A stretch of 64,000 bases of DNA, taken from positions 1 to 64,000 of the forward strand of contig CAXSCR010000009.1 of assembly GCA_964235605.1 (NCBI GenBank), read 5' to 3'. Below the pieces are notes generated by a model, which had not been told where the DNA came from, did no database searches, and saw nothing but the letters and a program-made list of their open reading frames with translations. Origin of the DNA: DATCRE01 sp964235605. GTDB lineage: Bacteria; Bacteroidota; Bacteroidia; Cytophagales; Cyclobacteriaceae. Every line of letters starts with the position of its first letter. Position 1 is the stretch's first letter. This document shows, one piece after another, positions 21,026-29,997 of the stretch. Both the position numbers and the translations under genes were made by a program.

Positions 21026-21321
21026 AACCGATCGGGTAAAACTATCATACTTAATTATTGTAGTCCGACTAAAGATGGTAAGATATGATTGACTCTTAGT
21101 TGGAGAATAGAGGAATAATTTGGTCTTATTTAGTAGCAGTATCTGGGTAGCCTTAATGAATTAAAAGTTCCAAATGTATCTTTTGAGATGAAGCCGTATT
21201 ACAGTTCAGTTACGATTTTTGCAATTAATTGTAGTGATCAATTCATTCCATAGTTAGTTCAGCGAAAGATGCGCGAAGGCACGTAAGCATTTCAAATTAT
21301 AAGCATAGGCGCGCAAAAAAT

Positions 21322-21362
21322 CTAGCTTTTGTCTGGCACTTTTGGCGCCAGACAAAAGCTAG
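21322..21362. other. M2 copy A hairpin 1 (16-bp perfect stem)
   Basis: CTAGCTTTTGTCTGGC (21322-21337) pairs perfectly with GCCAGACAAAAGCTAG (21347-21362) around a 9-nt loop. The matching hairpin in copy B is at 34679-34725, where outer stem bases differ on both arms so that pairing is kept. Confidence 0.9.
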
Positions 21363-21368
21363 GTTAAT

Positions 21369-21420
21369 AAAACTTAACATGATCGTGGCGCAAATCCGCG
21401 CCACGATCATGTTAAGTTTT
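21369..21420. other. M2 copy A hairpin 2 (23-bp perfect stem)
   Basis: The arm 21369-21391 (core ATGATCGTGGCGC) is perfectly complementary to 21398-21420, leaving a 6-nt loop AAATCC. It is symmetric, with A4 before and T4 after, so it could also act as a two-way terminator. The homologous hairpin in copy B keeps the ATGATCGTGGC core but has a different, fully compensated outer stem. Confidence 0.92.
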
Positions 21421-21623
21421 TCTCTGCAAGGCCTTCGGTTTAAGTCTGAGCGCTTCACGCAACTCCGCGCAGTGGTACGGATCTTCTCCATGCATCGACC
21501 AAGCCTTTATATACCTGACATTCCCTGGAGCCAGTAAGTAACGCTACAGCGTCATTCAATTTACCCTGGCAGCAATCATCCTTAATATTAAACCACAAGC
21601 CTGTAGCCAGCAGCTTGTAACTA

Positions 21624-21969
21624 ATTAATCCTACTTTGTCAAGTTATCAAATATTGGTATCGAAAAATTTGAGCACAAATCCAGCTTACGTTGTTCTGCA
21701 GCTAATCAAAATTGCCAAGAGGTAATGCATCAGAGCTGCGGTCCTGAGTTTAAGTATCCTATCCGCATGGCGGATAGGACGTTTGCTATTAAAAGTACGC
21801 GCAGGCTTGCTAAAAGCCTGCGCGTACTTTTAATAGGTTCACTGCGGCACTGCACATGTAATCTGGCTAAATATTTATTGCCGCAGAAGGAGATGCTTTT
21901 GATCGGGCATTCTTGCCGATTCTAGTCAGTAAAGTCATTCAAACAGATACTTGACAAAGTAGGATTAAT
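21624..21969 (+). repeat. M1 MITE-like element, copy 2 (346 bp)
   Basis: Perfect 21-bp terminal inverted repeats lie at 21624-21644 (core TCCTACTTTGTCAAGT) and 21949-21969. The ends include TTAA on both sides, which may be a duplicated target. The backbone matches copy 1 at 10093-10354. Compared with copy 1 it carries an extra block of two hairpins: 21757-21779 (10-bp stem TCCTATCCGC, loop ATG) and 21786-21836 (23-bp perfect stem, core AAAAGTACGCGCAGGC). The right end lies 37 bp before the decayed secretory-protein gene. Confidence 0.88.
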
Positions 21970-22006
21970 AATTAAAATGCGTCTTTAATATTTATACAAT
22001 AAAGCA

Positions 22007-22682
22007 TTGATTAGAAATTATTTTTGTGTGGCTATTCTATTGTCGGCAACATTAACAGCGGCAAGGGCTCAGGACCCAGAAACGATAATCCAAAATGGAT
22101 ATACACTTAAGTTTACACGTCTCGATCTAACGTTGAATACAACGGTTAAAACCAGATTGATCGACGCATTTCTTACAGTATATCCTAAGCTGGCTGCTGA
22201 ATACAATACAAACACAGTTAAAGAAGTGGCTTTCTTTGTAGACACCGCTTATTCAGGTGTTGCAGAGGCTGGGGGAGGTCGTGTTCGATTTAGTGATAAA
22301 TGGCTCCGCCTTCATCCAGGAGATATTGATGTAGTGACAAATGAAGTAATGCATCTTGTCCAATCATAACTCACGATGCAGGCCCGGGGTGATTAACGGA
22401 AGGTATTGCTGATTACGTACACTGTCGCTTCGGCGTAGATAATAGAGGTGGAGGCTGGTCTTTGCCAGCGTATAGCGCGAATCAACATTACTTCATCAAT
22501 AGTTATCGCGTTACGGCACATTTCCTTGTATGGGTGGAAAGTAAAAATCCTGGCTTTGTAAAGAACCTTGATTCAGTTATAGAACAAAAGCTTACACTCC
22601 GGAGCTATGGAAAAATGAAACAGGCAAAACTCTTGATGAGCTTTGGGTAACCTATGGAAGTGAGCCCGTGATATCTGAATAG
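22007..22682 (+). pseudogene. Decayed plant-type basic secretory protein (BSP) family gene
   Basis: The first frame has a signal peptide (FCVAILLSATLTAARAQ) and the BSP domain up to NEVMHLVQS. A lost base near 22369 shifts the frame. The next frame reads THDAGPG, then TGA at 22390-22392 where the family has Trp, then LTEGIADYV...CRFGVDNRGGGWSLPAYSAN. A second lost base near 22590 shifts to YTPELWKNETGKTLDELWVT, ending at 22682. The HEVxH/TEGIADY arrangement marks the family as predicted gluzincin-like peptidases; here the helix reads NEVMH. The only start in frame is a TTG at 22007, since an upstream ATG at 21977 meets a stop after three codons. With two frameshifts and one nonsense codon this is a genuine pseudogene, possibly cut off from its promoter by the adjacent M1 element. 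Confidence 0.87.
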
Positions 22683-22705
22683 GTATAAATATTAAACCTG
22701 CTTCT

Positions 22706-22736
22706 GGGCCGATTAGCATGATTAGTTAATCGGCCC
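22706..22736. terminator. Terminator hairpin between convergent genes
   Basis: GGGCCGATTA (22706-22715) pairs with TAATCGGCCC (22727-22736), followed by TTTCC. It lies between the plus-strand BSP pseudogene and the minus-strand PEP-utilising gene. Confidence 0.7.
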
Positions 22737-22769
22737 TTTCCTATCATGGGTTAATAAATTGTTATTCTA

Positions 22770-25277
22770 TTAACCAGCTGCAGGATTTACTATTTCAATA
22801 GTGCCCTCGTCAGTGTTCACCCGCACATAGTCTCCGTTTTTCAATCGCACAGTGAGATTCGGAATGTTGATGATGGTCGGTATCTGCAGTTCGCGAAGAA
22901 GGATTACGGAGTGTGAAAGCCATGAACCCTTTTCAATAAGAACGGCCTTACATGCAGGGAACAATGGTGCCCACCCTGGGTCTGTTCGGAGCGCACAGAT
23001 AATTTTTCCATTCATATTGAGATCTCCGCTTGCATCATGAACGACCATAACTTCACCTTCTACAGAACCATTTCGCAAGCCGGTGCCTTTTAAAACACCT
23101 TCAGTTTCCTCAGGTATAGTTTTTTCTATCGGTGGATAAGGCATGGTGACACGTGAGGGAACGGTTTCTTTTTGATACAGAGCAAACTTGCTTTTTCTCT
23201 CCGCCACAAGAGATTTAAATCGATTCCCTTCTGATTTATATTCCTTCAATTCAGGTTCAGTTAGGTAAAAAATGTCTCGTTTGTTATTCAGTAGCTGTAG
23301 TGAAACAAATTGCGCACCTAATGCCAGGAAGAGATGGCGGTACATTCCGAAGAGTCGGCATCGTTCCAGGCGCATTGCCTCCCTGCGGATGAGTGCATCT
23401 TCCAGGCCTTCAACTTTTTCCATAAGCTGGTGGTGGGAGATAATTTCCTGCGTATTGAAGGAGGCCATCACATTACGGGTAGCTTGTTCGCGTAACCGAC
23501 CACCTCCAACGCCTGAACGATGCGCATCAACTAAGTTCTGAAGATATTTGTAAAATATGCCGGGATTTAAGCGCATGGTTATGGTTTCAAGCTTCAGTTC
23601 TCCGATTGTGCGATCACCATACTGGTCTATATATTCGGTCACTTTTTTAAAGAACGATGGGTGCTTCTTGGAAATGACATTGTGGACATCGGGTGCCAAG
23701 GCCATGACAAGCGCATAAAGCGATTCATCTGATTTTACTTCATGCGCCAAATTTTGAAGTTCGCGTATAGGCAGCAGACTTGCCAGTTCCTCATTGCCTG
23801 CCAGGTAATATCGCAGGAACTCATCCGCATTCGGGATACCTGACTTTTTTAGCTTTCTGAGGACGGCTCCATTGCGCATCATCACATTAAAATCATTTAC
23901 GATTTGTACGGTCCACCGCTCCGTCAATGTGGTATCTAGCCTTTTTTTCTCTTGTATCAGATCATCGACTCCCAATGAATTTAAGTCGAGTTTGTAGAAC
24001 GTGTTTGAATAGGACCTACAGAGGGCCAAAAAATTTTGCACATCAGTTGGAAGCCTGCGGAAGGCGAAAAGAAGCCTGGCAAGATTCATTACTACGCCAC
24101 CAAGCATCTTAATTTTTTCTGGTAAACTTTTTTTTATGTCCTTCACGAAGTCGACAGGGTCAGTCAGTCCCAACACCTTTTCCAGGTCAGATTTATTTTG
24201 CTTAAAGGAGGGCAGGAGTTGAAGACCGGCATACCAGCTATTGATGTTGTAATAAATTCGTCCTTTGACAAGCCCTAGAAGATTTTGAATTATGTGTTCG
24301 TTTTTTTCAATAGTGCGCTTGCTAAGGCCAAGGGCACGCATGGTTTGACGATAGGCGGTGGCATAGCCATGACTCGCAAAACTAAAAGTCAACGGAGTTG
24401 TAACACCGCAGTAGTTTTCTTGAACGTTCGAATTGTCGTACACAATAACGTCAGGAATCTTCACGGAAATTGGACGAGCCTGCACAACAAAGAGATGCTC
24501 TCCATCAAACACAAACTCCACGTCCATCGGCTTTTGAAAAGATGCTTCAATTTTTTGTGCTGTCTCGTATAGCGTGGCCAGTTGTTCCGATGTTAGTGTA
24601 TCCTGTTCTCGCCGTTCCATGCCGATATCGGACTTTACTAATCCACGTGTACTTTGACTCGTGTACCAATAACTTTTAGGAACTATTATTTTACGACTTA
24701 TAACTCCATTTTTTTTCCAAAGGTAAAATTCGTCTGGCACGTCTTCTCCCCTGTTGAGATATTCAGAGAACCCCGGTACTGCGTGGATGGCCACCTCCTG
24801 CGGAAATTCAGGTGATGTGGTGAAAAGTATTCCACTGCTTACTGCGTTAACTTGCTTTTGTATAATCACCGCAGGCTGTGTATATCCAATCTTTCTTTTC
24901 TCTTTGTAAGCGCTGACGCTTTCGGAATCCACACGCTGCGCTGAGGCACGAATTGCCTCGAGCACATCATCCATTGTTTTCAGGTTCAGGTAGGAATTAA
25001 ACAAACCAGCAAAAGAATTTGCTTCACTGTCTTCTCCCATAATGGACGAGCGTACCACAACCGGTTGCCGGGGGAAATCCCATCTTGCAAGGATAGCTTG
25101 AAATGTGCGCTTGTCTTCATCGGAAAGTTGAAAGTTCCCTTTGCTGGCTCCCGAAGAAGTGGCGGTCACCACAAAAAATTCTGGAACATAAAATCCTGCT
25201 TCCTGTAACTCGAAAAGACCTTTCGCTTTACCACCAACCGGTTGTTTTCTTGCTTCTCTAAATTTTGTAACGATCAT
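22770..25277 (-). CDS. PEP/pyruvate-binding and PEP-utilising domain protein (PEP synthase-like)
   Basis: An 835-residue phosphotransferase of the PEP synthase/PPDK/rifampicin phosphotransferase superfamily. The N-terminal ATP-grasp domain (about 1-275) has VGGKAKGLFEL, VVVRSSIMGEDSEANSFAGL and the metal/ATP site DVEFVFDGEHLFVVQARP. A long helical middle region lacks recognised motifs. The C-terminal swivelling domain has the phospho-histidine in ALIRREAM-distal GSWLSHSVILLREL, then IPTIINIP. The enzyme lacks the separate TIM-barrel PEP-binding domain of full PEP synthase, resembling the three-part enzymes that phosphorylate a small molecule using ATP. The substrate is unknown. It overlaps the upstream membrane-protein gene by 20 bp, so the two are probably translated together. 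Confidence 0.85.
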   Translation of the reverse strand: MIVTKFREARKQPVGGKAKGLFELQEAGFYVPEFFVVTATSSGASKGNFQLSDEDKRTFQAILARWDFPRQPVVVRSSIMGEDSEANSFAGLFNSYLNLKTMDDVLEAIRASAQRVDSESVSAYKEKRKIGYTQPAVIIQKQVNAVSSGILFTTSPEFPQEVAIHAVPGFSEYLNRGEDVPDEFYLWKKNGVISRKIIVPKSYWYTSQSTRGLVKSDIGMERREQDTLTSEQLATLYETAQKIEASFQKPMDVEFVFDGEHLFVVQARPISVKIPDVIVYDNSNVQENYCGVTTPLTFSFASHGYATAYRQTMRALGLSKRTIEKNEHIIQNLLGLVKGRIYYNINSWYAGLQLLPSFKQNKSDLEKVLGLTDPVDFVKDIKKSLPEKIKMLGGVVMNLARLLFAFRRLPTDVQNFLALCRSYSNTFYKLDLNSLGVDDLIQEKKRLDTTLTERWTVQIVNDFNVMMRNGAVLRKLKKSGIPNADEFLRYYLAGNEELASLLPIRELQNLAHEVKSDESLYALVMALAPDVHNVISKKHPSFFKKVTEYIDQYGDRTIGELKLETITMRLNPGIFYKYLQNLVDAHRSGVGGGRLREQATRNVMASFNTQEIISHHQLMEKVEGLEDALIRREAMRLERCRLFGMYRHLFLALGAQFVSLQLLNNKRDIFYLTEPELKEYKSEGNRFKSLVAERKSKFALYQKETVPSRVTMPYPPIEKTIPEETEGVLKGTGLRNGSVEGEVMVVHDASGDLNMNGKIICALRTDPGWAPLFPACKAVLIEKGSWLSHSVILLRELQIPTIINIPNLTVRLKNGDYVRVNTDEGTIEIVNPAAG

Positions 25278-25503
25278 TCTCCTGGAAGTAATATTTAGAT
25301 GATAATTGTAACGTAACTGAAGCCCAGAAAGCGAATACCATTAACGCGACACAGTCCAATAGTTTATTGACATCAAATTGAATGTTTTTTTTCATACCGT
25401 AGGTTGCAATACGCATCACGGAGATGAAAATAATTGCAAAAAGGACCATGTTTACAGCGGGGAAACATTCCTCGCTATTTGCATACAAACGCTTAATTTC
25501 CAT
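25258..25503 (-). CDS. Small two-helix membrane protein coupled to the PEP-utilising enzyme
   Basis: An 81-residue protein with two predicted membrane helices (AVNMVLFAIIFISVMRIATYG and LLDCVALMVFAFWASVTLQL) and a basic linker (KKNIQFDVNK). The family is not recognised. Its stop codon lies inside the start of the 835-residue gene (20-bp overlap), implying translational coupling and possibly recruitment of the enzyme to the membrane. Confidence 0.65.
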   Translation of the reverse strand: MEIKRLYANSEECFPAVNMVLFAIIFISVMRIATYGMKKNIQFDVNKLLDCVALMVFAFWASVTLQLSSKYYFQENDRYKI

Positions 25504-26473
25504 GATGATGAGCTTGTCAGTTTAAGCATGAAAATAACCAAACAATTCATCTAGTTAGATTTTTCTTAATGGTTATAACCATTATTGCATGTATTATTCT
25601 TGCCAATAGTGTAAAAAGTGCATTAACTGTAGGCTACAGTCTGTGGGTTTGGTTTATTAGGAACGACCCTATAGTTGTTTCAGTATGAACATTTTAAGAA
25701 TTATTGATTCTGATACAGGTGATACACGGCGATAAGTGATTCGCGGCTGGTTGAAGATTTATAAATTCTAAACTCACTAATTTCGTTACGCTGCTGTACA
25801 TAAACAGACCGGTGTGGCGTATCGTATTAGTCTTAAATTATTAGTAAAATATTTTATCTAATTTTGGTCTGCCTTCCATTTTCTAACCAGATACCATCAA
25901 GTGATTTATGAAATACAATCCGTTAAACATCTTTAAGGCCAAGTAATAATTTCTGTTACTTAATATTCTTTATCTGAATACGTATTTGCTGTATAGTAAA
26001 TAGTTTAGATTCTTTTTAGGAAGATGTTGATGTTAATTGAATTTTATAGTCTTTATTTATATCAATCGAATCTTTAAATAAGATTGTATTTCATATCGGA
26101 GCAACAAAATATCAGATTACAAAAAGCAATATTGAAAACAGGCGGCATCAAGACCCCTGAAATTGACTTCCATTATTACGGAAGGAAACTGCTACTATGA
26201 GTATTCAATTGATAAATCATGGTCAGCAGGAGCTAATTCTTGATTAATTTCTAAATAGGCCCATTATCTCTTTCATGCATCAGCCTTGATTTAAACCGTG
26301 GTCAGCTTTAGTCGAGCATCTCACGCTTTAGCCTGTTATTAATGAAGTGGCTAACCGGATTAACGTATATAAAGATCATTAAAACTGTAAACTTATTTGG
26401 TAAGTAACATCATGTACAAAAGCAGAATCCCCACCAGTTAGCAGGGATTCTAAAGTTAAGTTAAGCTTACTGC
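25504..26473. other. AT-rich intergenic region without a recognised gene
   Basis: About 970 bp with stops in all frames. A short protein-like tail near 26173-26243 (ITEGNCYYEYSIDKSWSAGA then stop) may be a relic of a secreted protein but cannot be extended. A hairpin at 26424-26451 serves the gene to the right. Confidence 0.4.
26424..26451 (-). terminator. Terminator of the 197-residue lipoprotein frame
   Basis: AGAATCCC (26424-26431) pairs with GGGATTCT (26444-26451) 22 bp downstream of the minus-strand stop codon. There is no strong U-tract, so the call is moderate. Confidence 0.5.
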
Positions 26474-27037
26474 TTATTCGCAATATTGGGAGTCTATCTC
26501 TCTATTAGCTCTTAAATATACTGATACCATTCTACCCTGATATGGACCAGGCAATGGATAAGGATACTTGACAATAGCATGAAATTGATTTAATTGTATT
26601 ATTTTGAAATTAGAGGGGCCAAAGTTTCTGCTTACTAGTGAAACGGTTCTGCCACAGTTGGTTACTGTCCAGGTACCAATGTCAACAGTATCTCCTGGTA
26701 CCGGTGTTTTTATTCCCAAATCAACTTCAATGAAGGTACCATCTTTACGAAGGAATATCCTATCGTCTAGAAATGATTGGGGTGCCACTTGATTACCCAA
26801 GCTATCTACATACGCATAGGTTGTCCAGCTCTTACATTGATTTCCATTACCGGAAAATATTCTTTCAACAAGTGTATTTTTAATATTACACTTAGAATTG
26901 TTCCTTGATGGCGAATCGAAAGCATAATCACCTTCCTCAGCGGTAAATCTTTCTTGTTCTGTGAGGGGCTCAACCTCGTCTACCTGACAGCCGACTACAA
27001 TGGCAGCTGCGATTAAAATTGAATACAGTTTTTTCAT
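26474..27037 (-). CDS. Small lipoprotein, lipocalin-like
   Basis: The start is set at 27037 because it gives a standard lipoprotein signal (MKKLYSILIAAAIVVGC); the open frame reaches back to 27067. After the lipidated Cys comes an acidic linker (DEVEPLTEQERFTAEEG) and a beta-rich domain of about 130 residues with KDGTFIEVDLG and DTVDIGTWTVTNCGRTVSL, the layout of lipocalin-like Bacteroidota lipoproteins. Several cysteines may form disulphides. The role is unknown. Confidence 0.7.
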   Translation of the reverse strand: MKKLYSILIAAAIVVGCQVDEVEPLTEQERFTAEEGDYAFDSPSRNNSKCNIKNTLVERIFSGNGNQCKSWTTYAYVDSLGNQVAPQSFLDDRIFLRKDGTFIEVDLGIKTPVPGDTVDIGTWTVTNCGRTVSLVSRNFGPSNFKIIQLNQFHAIVKYPYPLPGPYQGRMVSVYLRANREIDSQYCE

Positions 27038-27153
27038 AAGTGAATGTGGGTTTGTGTAAAGAAACAATATAATTAAAAAAATGATATTAGAACAACCAGT
27101 ACAATTTATCGGCTAGGGAAATAGCTTTTATCGCGCTGTGCTAAATCCGTGAG

Positions 27154-27891
27154 ATGGGAATTTGTTCGAGCATCCGTAAGTGCAAGAACGTTGAAACATT
27201 TCTAAGTTACCCAGTAGGTATCTTCAAAGAAGTTGAAGAGAGTCAATCACCGGAAGTGAGTCTTGCCCGCCTTCAAGTGCTTTATATCTCAAATGGGACG
27301 GATTCAGATGAAGAGAGGATGATCATAGATGCACAGCGAGCCTATAGTAATTTGATCTATGACAAGGCGCGGTATGAGTTTGAATTTATACCATGGGTAA
27401 AAAAAGTATGGCACATTTCTAACAGTGCTAAAAGTAATTGGTTTAGAAAAACAGAACGTAAGCTTTTCTTCACCCTTGAATTTACTTTCAAAGCCAGTTA
27501 TGCAACGTTAATTGAATGGGCAGCAAAAGCTAGTTATGCAGAACTAGTCACGGATATTTATCTGTTGATTGCAAACGCAGACTGCCTGCAAGCTTCTCCA
27601 GATCTTAAGATCATCCACGAACAAGCGGATAAAAAAATAATTATAATAGCACGTTGGGGTGCCTTTACCAAAACTATTTTAGAAATCTCTAATGAAGAGA
27701 TAGATATAATAGAAATCGGGGGCAATGATGAGATTGTGGTTTCGACTCTAGTGAATGAGAGTTTGCCAAATAATTTTACGCATGATGAGTTGTTGTATGA
27801 ATCGAATGTCGTGAGTAAAACAGATCTAAAAAGAAAAGTGTATCTGCTTCCTGTAAACAGGTTATTATCTTTTGTTAGAGAAGCTAAATGA
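27154..27891 (+). CDS. Hypothetical protein, 245 residues
   Basis: No family recognised. It is a soluble, mixed alpha/beta protein without signal peptide or membrane helix. Early residues include VSLARLQVLYISNGTDSDEE and DAQRAYSNLIYDKARYEFEF. The middle is tryptophan- and aromatic-rich (FIPWVKKVWHISNSAKSNWF). The C-terminal half has hydrophobic strands (KKIIIIARWGAF, EIDIIEIGG). It stands alone between divergent and convergent neighbours. Confidence 0.6.
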   Translation: MGICSSIRKCKNVETFLSYPVGIFKEVEESQSPEVSLARLQVLYISNGTDSDEERMIIDAQRAYSNLIYDKARYEFEFIPWVKKVWHISNSAKSNWFRKTERKLFFTLEFTFKASYATLIEWAAKASYAELVTDIYLLIANADCLQASPDLKIIHEQADKKIIIIARWGAFTKTILEISNEEIDIIEIGGNDEIVVSTLVNESLPNNFTHDELLYESNVVSKTDLKRKVYLLPVNRLLSFVREAK

Positions 27892-28006
27892 GAAGGGATT
27901 GAGATTGAACATGTTTTCGATTATTGAATTTATCTAAAGCGAAGTGTTACATTGAAATAAGCCTATTCATTTGACAAGCTGTAGCACCTCTGAAACAAAA
28001 TGAAAA

Positions 28007-28636
28007 CTATTTAAGACTTTTATAATACGCACACACATTTTTCATGACACACTCAGCATGTTTTGGATTAGTAGGGCGACATGTTTCCCGTCCAAGGAAT
28101 GATATAGCCATGCCGGCTTCACCCCATTCTTTTTGATCAAGTACGTCCATCATTTGCTTTTCTATTTTCTTAGGATCTGTACCACTGGCTATTCCTAGCC
28201 GTGGCGCAACGCGTACCACATGTAAGTCGACCATAATTCCTTCAGCTTTCACGCCCATCTCTCGCATAATCACATTTGCCGATTTTCTGCCGATACCGGG
28301 CAGCGCCGTTAGTTCTTCCATTGTAGAAGGAATATTTTTGTCCTGCTTTATGGCGCTAGCCAATGCAAGCAACCACTTTGTCTTATTGCCGAAGTTACGA
28401 ACTTTACCAATGTAAGTAAATAATGCAGGAGCATCTGCTTGTGATAATGCTTTCATGTCTGGAAATGCCTTAAAGAAATCAGGTGCAATCTGATTGATAT
28501 GTCTGTCAGAATCTTGCGCTGAAAGTATAACCATCACAAGAAGCTCGTAGATGCTATTATATGCCAGCGGATGTTTCTGTCCTTTATATTCTTTAATGAG
28601 CGGTTGTAATTCTTTGTTCCAATTTATAGAAGCCAT
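28007..28636 (-). CDS. nth: Endonuclease III-family DNA glycosylase/AP lyase with a Cys-to-His cluster change
   Basis: A base-excision repair glycosylase. The start at 28636 (MASINWNKEL) is preferred; the frame is open to 28696 but the extra residues look like untranslated sequence. The helix-hairpin-helix is LTALPGIGRKSANVIMREMG with the catalytic Lys, and the catalytic Asp is in VDLHVVRVAPRLG. The C-terminal [4Fe-4S] loop normally reads C-x6-C-x2-C-x5-C. Here it reads CRPTNPKHAECVMKNVC, so the second position is His. The cluster may use a His ligand or be unstable. DNA binding and both catalytic residues are retained, so activity is expected. Confidence 0.9.
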   Translation of the reverse strand: MASINWNKELQPLIKEYKGQKHPLAYNSIYELLVMVILSAQDSDRHINQIAPDFFKAFPDMKALSQADAPALFTYIGKVRNFGNKTKWLLALASAIKQDKNIPSTMEELTALPGIGRKSANVIMREMGVKAEGIMVDLHVVRVAPRLGIASGTDPKKIEKQMMDVLDQKEWGEAGMAISFLGRETCRPTNPKHAECVMKNVCAYYKSLK

Positions 28637-28908
28637 AGGTATAGTTAATAGATAAAGATAAGGTATTAAAAAAATCTGCCAGTTATGCTTGAACACTTTT
28701 TAATATTACAAGATTAATAAAATTCTTCTCATTAGGGAGAAGGCGGAGATTTTGTTAACTGCATAAATGTGAAATTTAGAACTTAATATGAGAACATCTA
28801 AGTACAATACCTTGAAGCAAGGTATTGCCTTAATGCACACAAGTTTGAGGGTTCTCCAATTCTATCGCTATTTTTCGTTGATGTAAACTGTTAATAGTAT
28901 TTTGCATC

Positions 28909-29370
28909 ATGTTTACCAAGCAAGAAGCATCGCGCATTAAACAGGACTTTTGGACGACTTTTGGCAAATATATGAGCCCAATACTTTCGGCCGAGGGCAT
29001 GAAGGTAAACTGGATGAACTATCATACTAGCCTAAAGGATGTGTATTTCCGAATGGATACAGGGCAGAAGTCAGCTTCTATTTCTATTTCGATGGAACAC
29101 AATGATCAGGAGATTCAAGAATTGTATTTCCAACAGTTCCTCGAGTTGAAGAGCTTACTAAATGATATATTACAAGAGGAATGGGAGTGGCAATTGCAAT
29201 TAAAGACAAATGAAGGCAAAATAATCAGCAGAGTATATAAAGAAATTTCCGGCGTTTCTGTTTTTAATAGCGATCACTGGCCTACGTTGATATCCTTTTT
29301 TAAACCGAGAATTATTGCATTGGATAGTTTCTGGGAAGATGCCAAGTATAGTTTTGAAAGTTTGAAATAG
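28909..29370 (+). CDS. DUF4268 domain protein
   Basis: A 153-residue protein that matches the DUF4268 family over its whole length (start MFTKQEASRIKQDFWTTFGK, then WMNYHTSLKDVYFRMDTGQ, and WPTLISFFKPRIIALDSFWE near the end). The family is common in Bacteroidota, also occurs as the C-terminal part of nuclease-like proteins, and has no established function. No signal peptide. The ATG follows TAGTATTTTGCATC closely, which resembles a promoter -7 box with a very short leader. Confidence 0.75.
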   Translation: MFTKQEASRIKQDFWTTFGKYMSPILSAEGMKVNWMNYHTSLKDVYFRMDTGQKSASISISMEHNDQEIQELYFQQFLELKSLLNDILQEEWEWQLQLKTNEGKIISRVYKEISGVSVFNSDHWPTLISFFKPRIIALDSFWEDAKYSFESLK

Positions 29371-29997
29371 CTTGATCAAGCACCTGATTGCGCGTTATGC
29401 CACTGTCTGGTCGCTTGGACGGTATGCATAAAAGCATTGTACAATTACTTTTGAAATAACTGATTTATATCAAATTGATTTCAGCTTATTAAAATGATCG
29501 AACTGAACTACTGAATTCAAAAACCCTTCGTAGGTAAGTGTGAGTGTAAATGTATCTTGAATACTTCGTGGAAGTTTTTAATTTCGTGTTCTTCAATTTT
29601 AGATTTAAATTCTTGTAATTACGAAAAGTTAATATAGTTTCGCCTGAAAAAGATCTGCTATTACCTTGATAGTATTGATAATTTTCAGTACTAATGACTT
29701 CATCGATTTATAGAAGCAGTACATAAAAGCGCTCCCTGTAAAGAATCACCCGGTAGATGTAGCATCGTCGAAGAAATTGGTTTTATTATGTCCAAGCAAA
29801 GTGACTGGGATTTACTCTTTAAAGAATTCCTCACTCCCGAATACCGGAATAGTAGGCGGTATCGCCAGATTATAACTGAAAATCTGAGTTACAATTTTCT
29901 AGCATTGGTGAAGTAAGAAAGCAAGCCACCCTAATACCTAATAACGCAATGTGCGCTACTTGTATTTAATCTACAGGTCTTCTCCCCAATAATGGCA
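29371..29997. other. Intergenic region with one possible 42-codon ORF
   Basis: A plus-strand ORF at 29788-29916 (MSKQSDWDLLFKEFLTPEYR...) is hydrophilic and protein-like but short. It could be a microprotein or the tail of a lost gene. Nothing else was recognised. Confidence 0.3.

Larger units (their letters stand above)
21058..21590 (+). repeat. M2 MITE-like element, copy A (about 530 bp)
   Basis: The left terminus reads TTGTAGTCCGACTAAAGATG and matches, inverted, the other end of the family as seen in copy B (34440-34985: TTGTGGGCTGACTAAAGAAG). The right terminus here is eroded. Most of the length aligns with the reverse complement of copy B. The centre carries two adjacent long hairpins. 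No reading frame is protein-like. It lies between the operon's last gene and M1 copy 2. Confidence 0.8.

Noticed and set aside
21322..21420. Possible short CRISPR-like repeat array
   Set aside because: There are only two hairpins, with different sequences and no regularly spaced direct repeats; no cas genes.
21297..21491. 64-codon minus-strand frame in M2 copy A
   Set aside because: It crosses the two perfect hairpins and is not conserved in copy B.
21725..21925. 66-codon open frame inside M1 copy 2
   Set aside because: It runs through both hairpins of the element, so its codons simply follow the palindromes; copy 1 does not preserve it.
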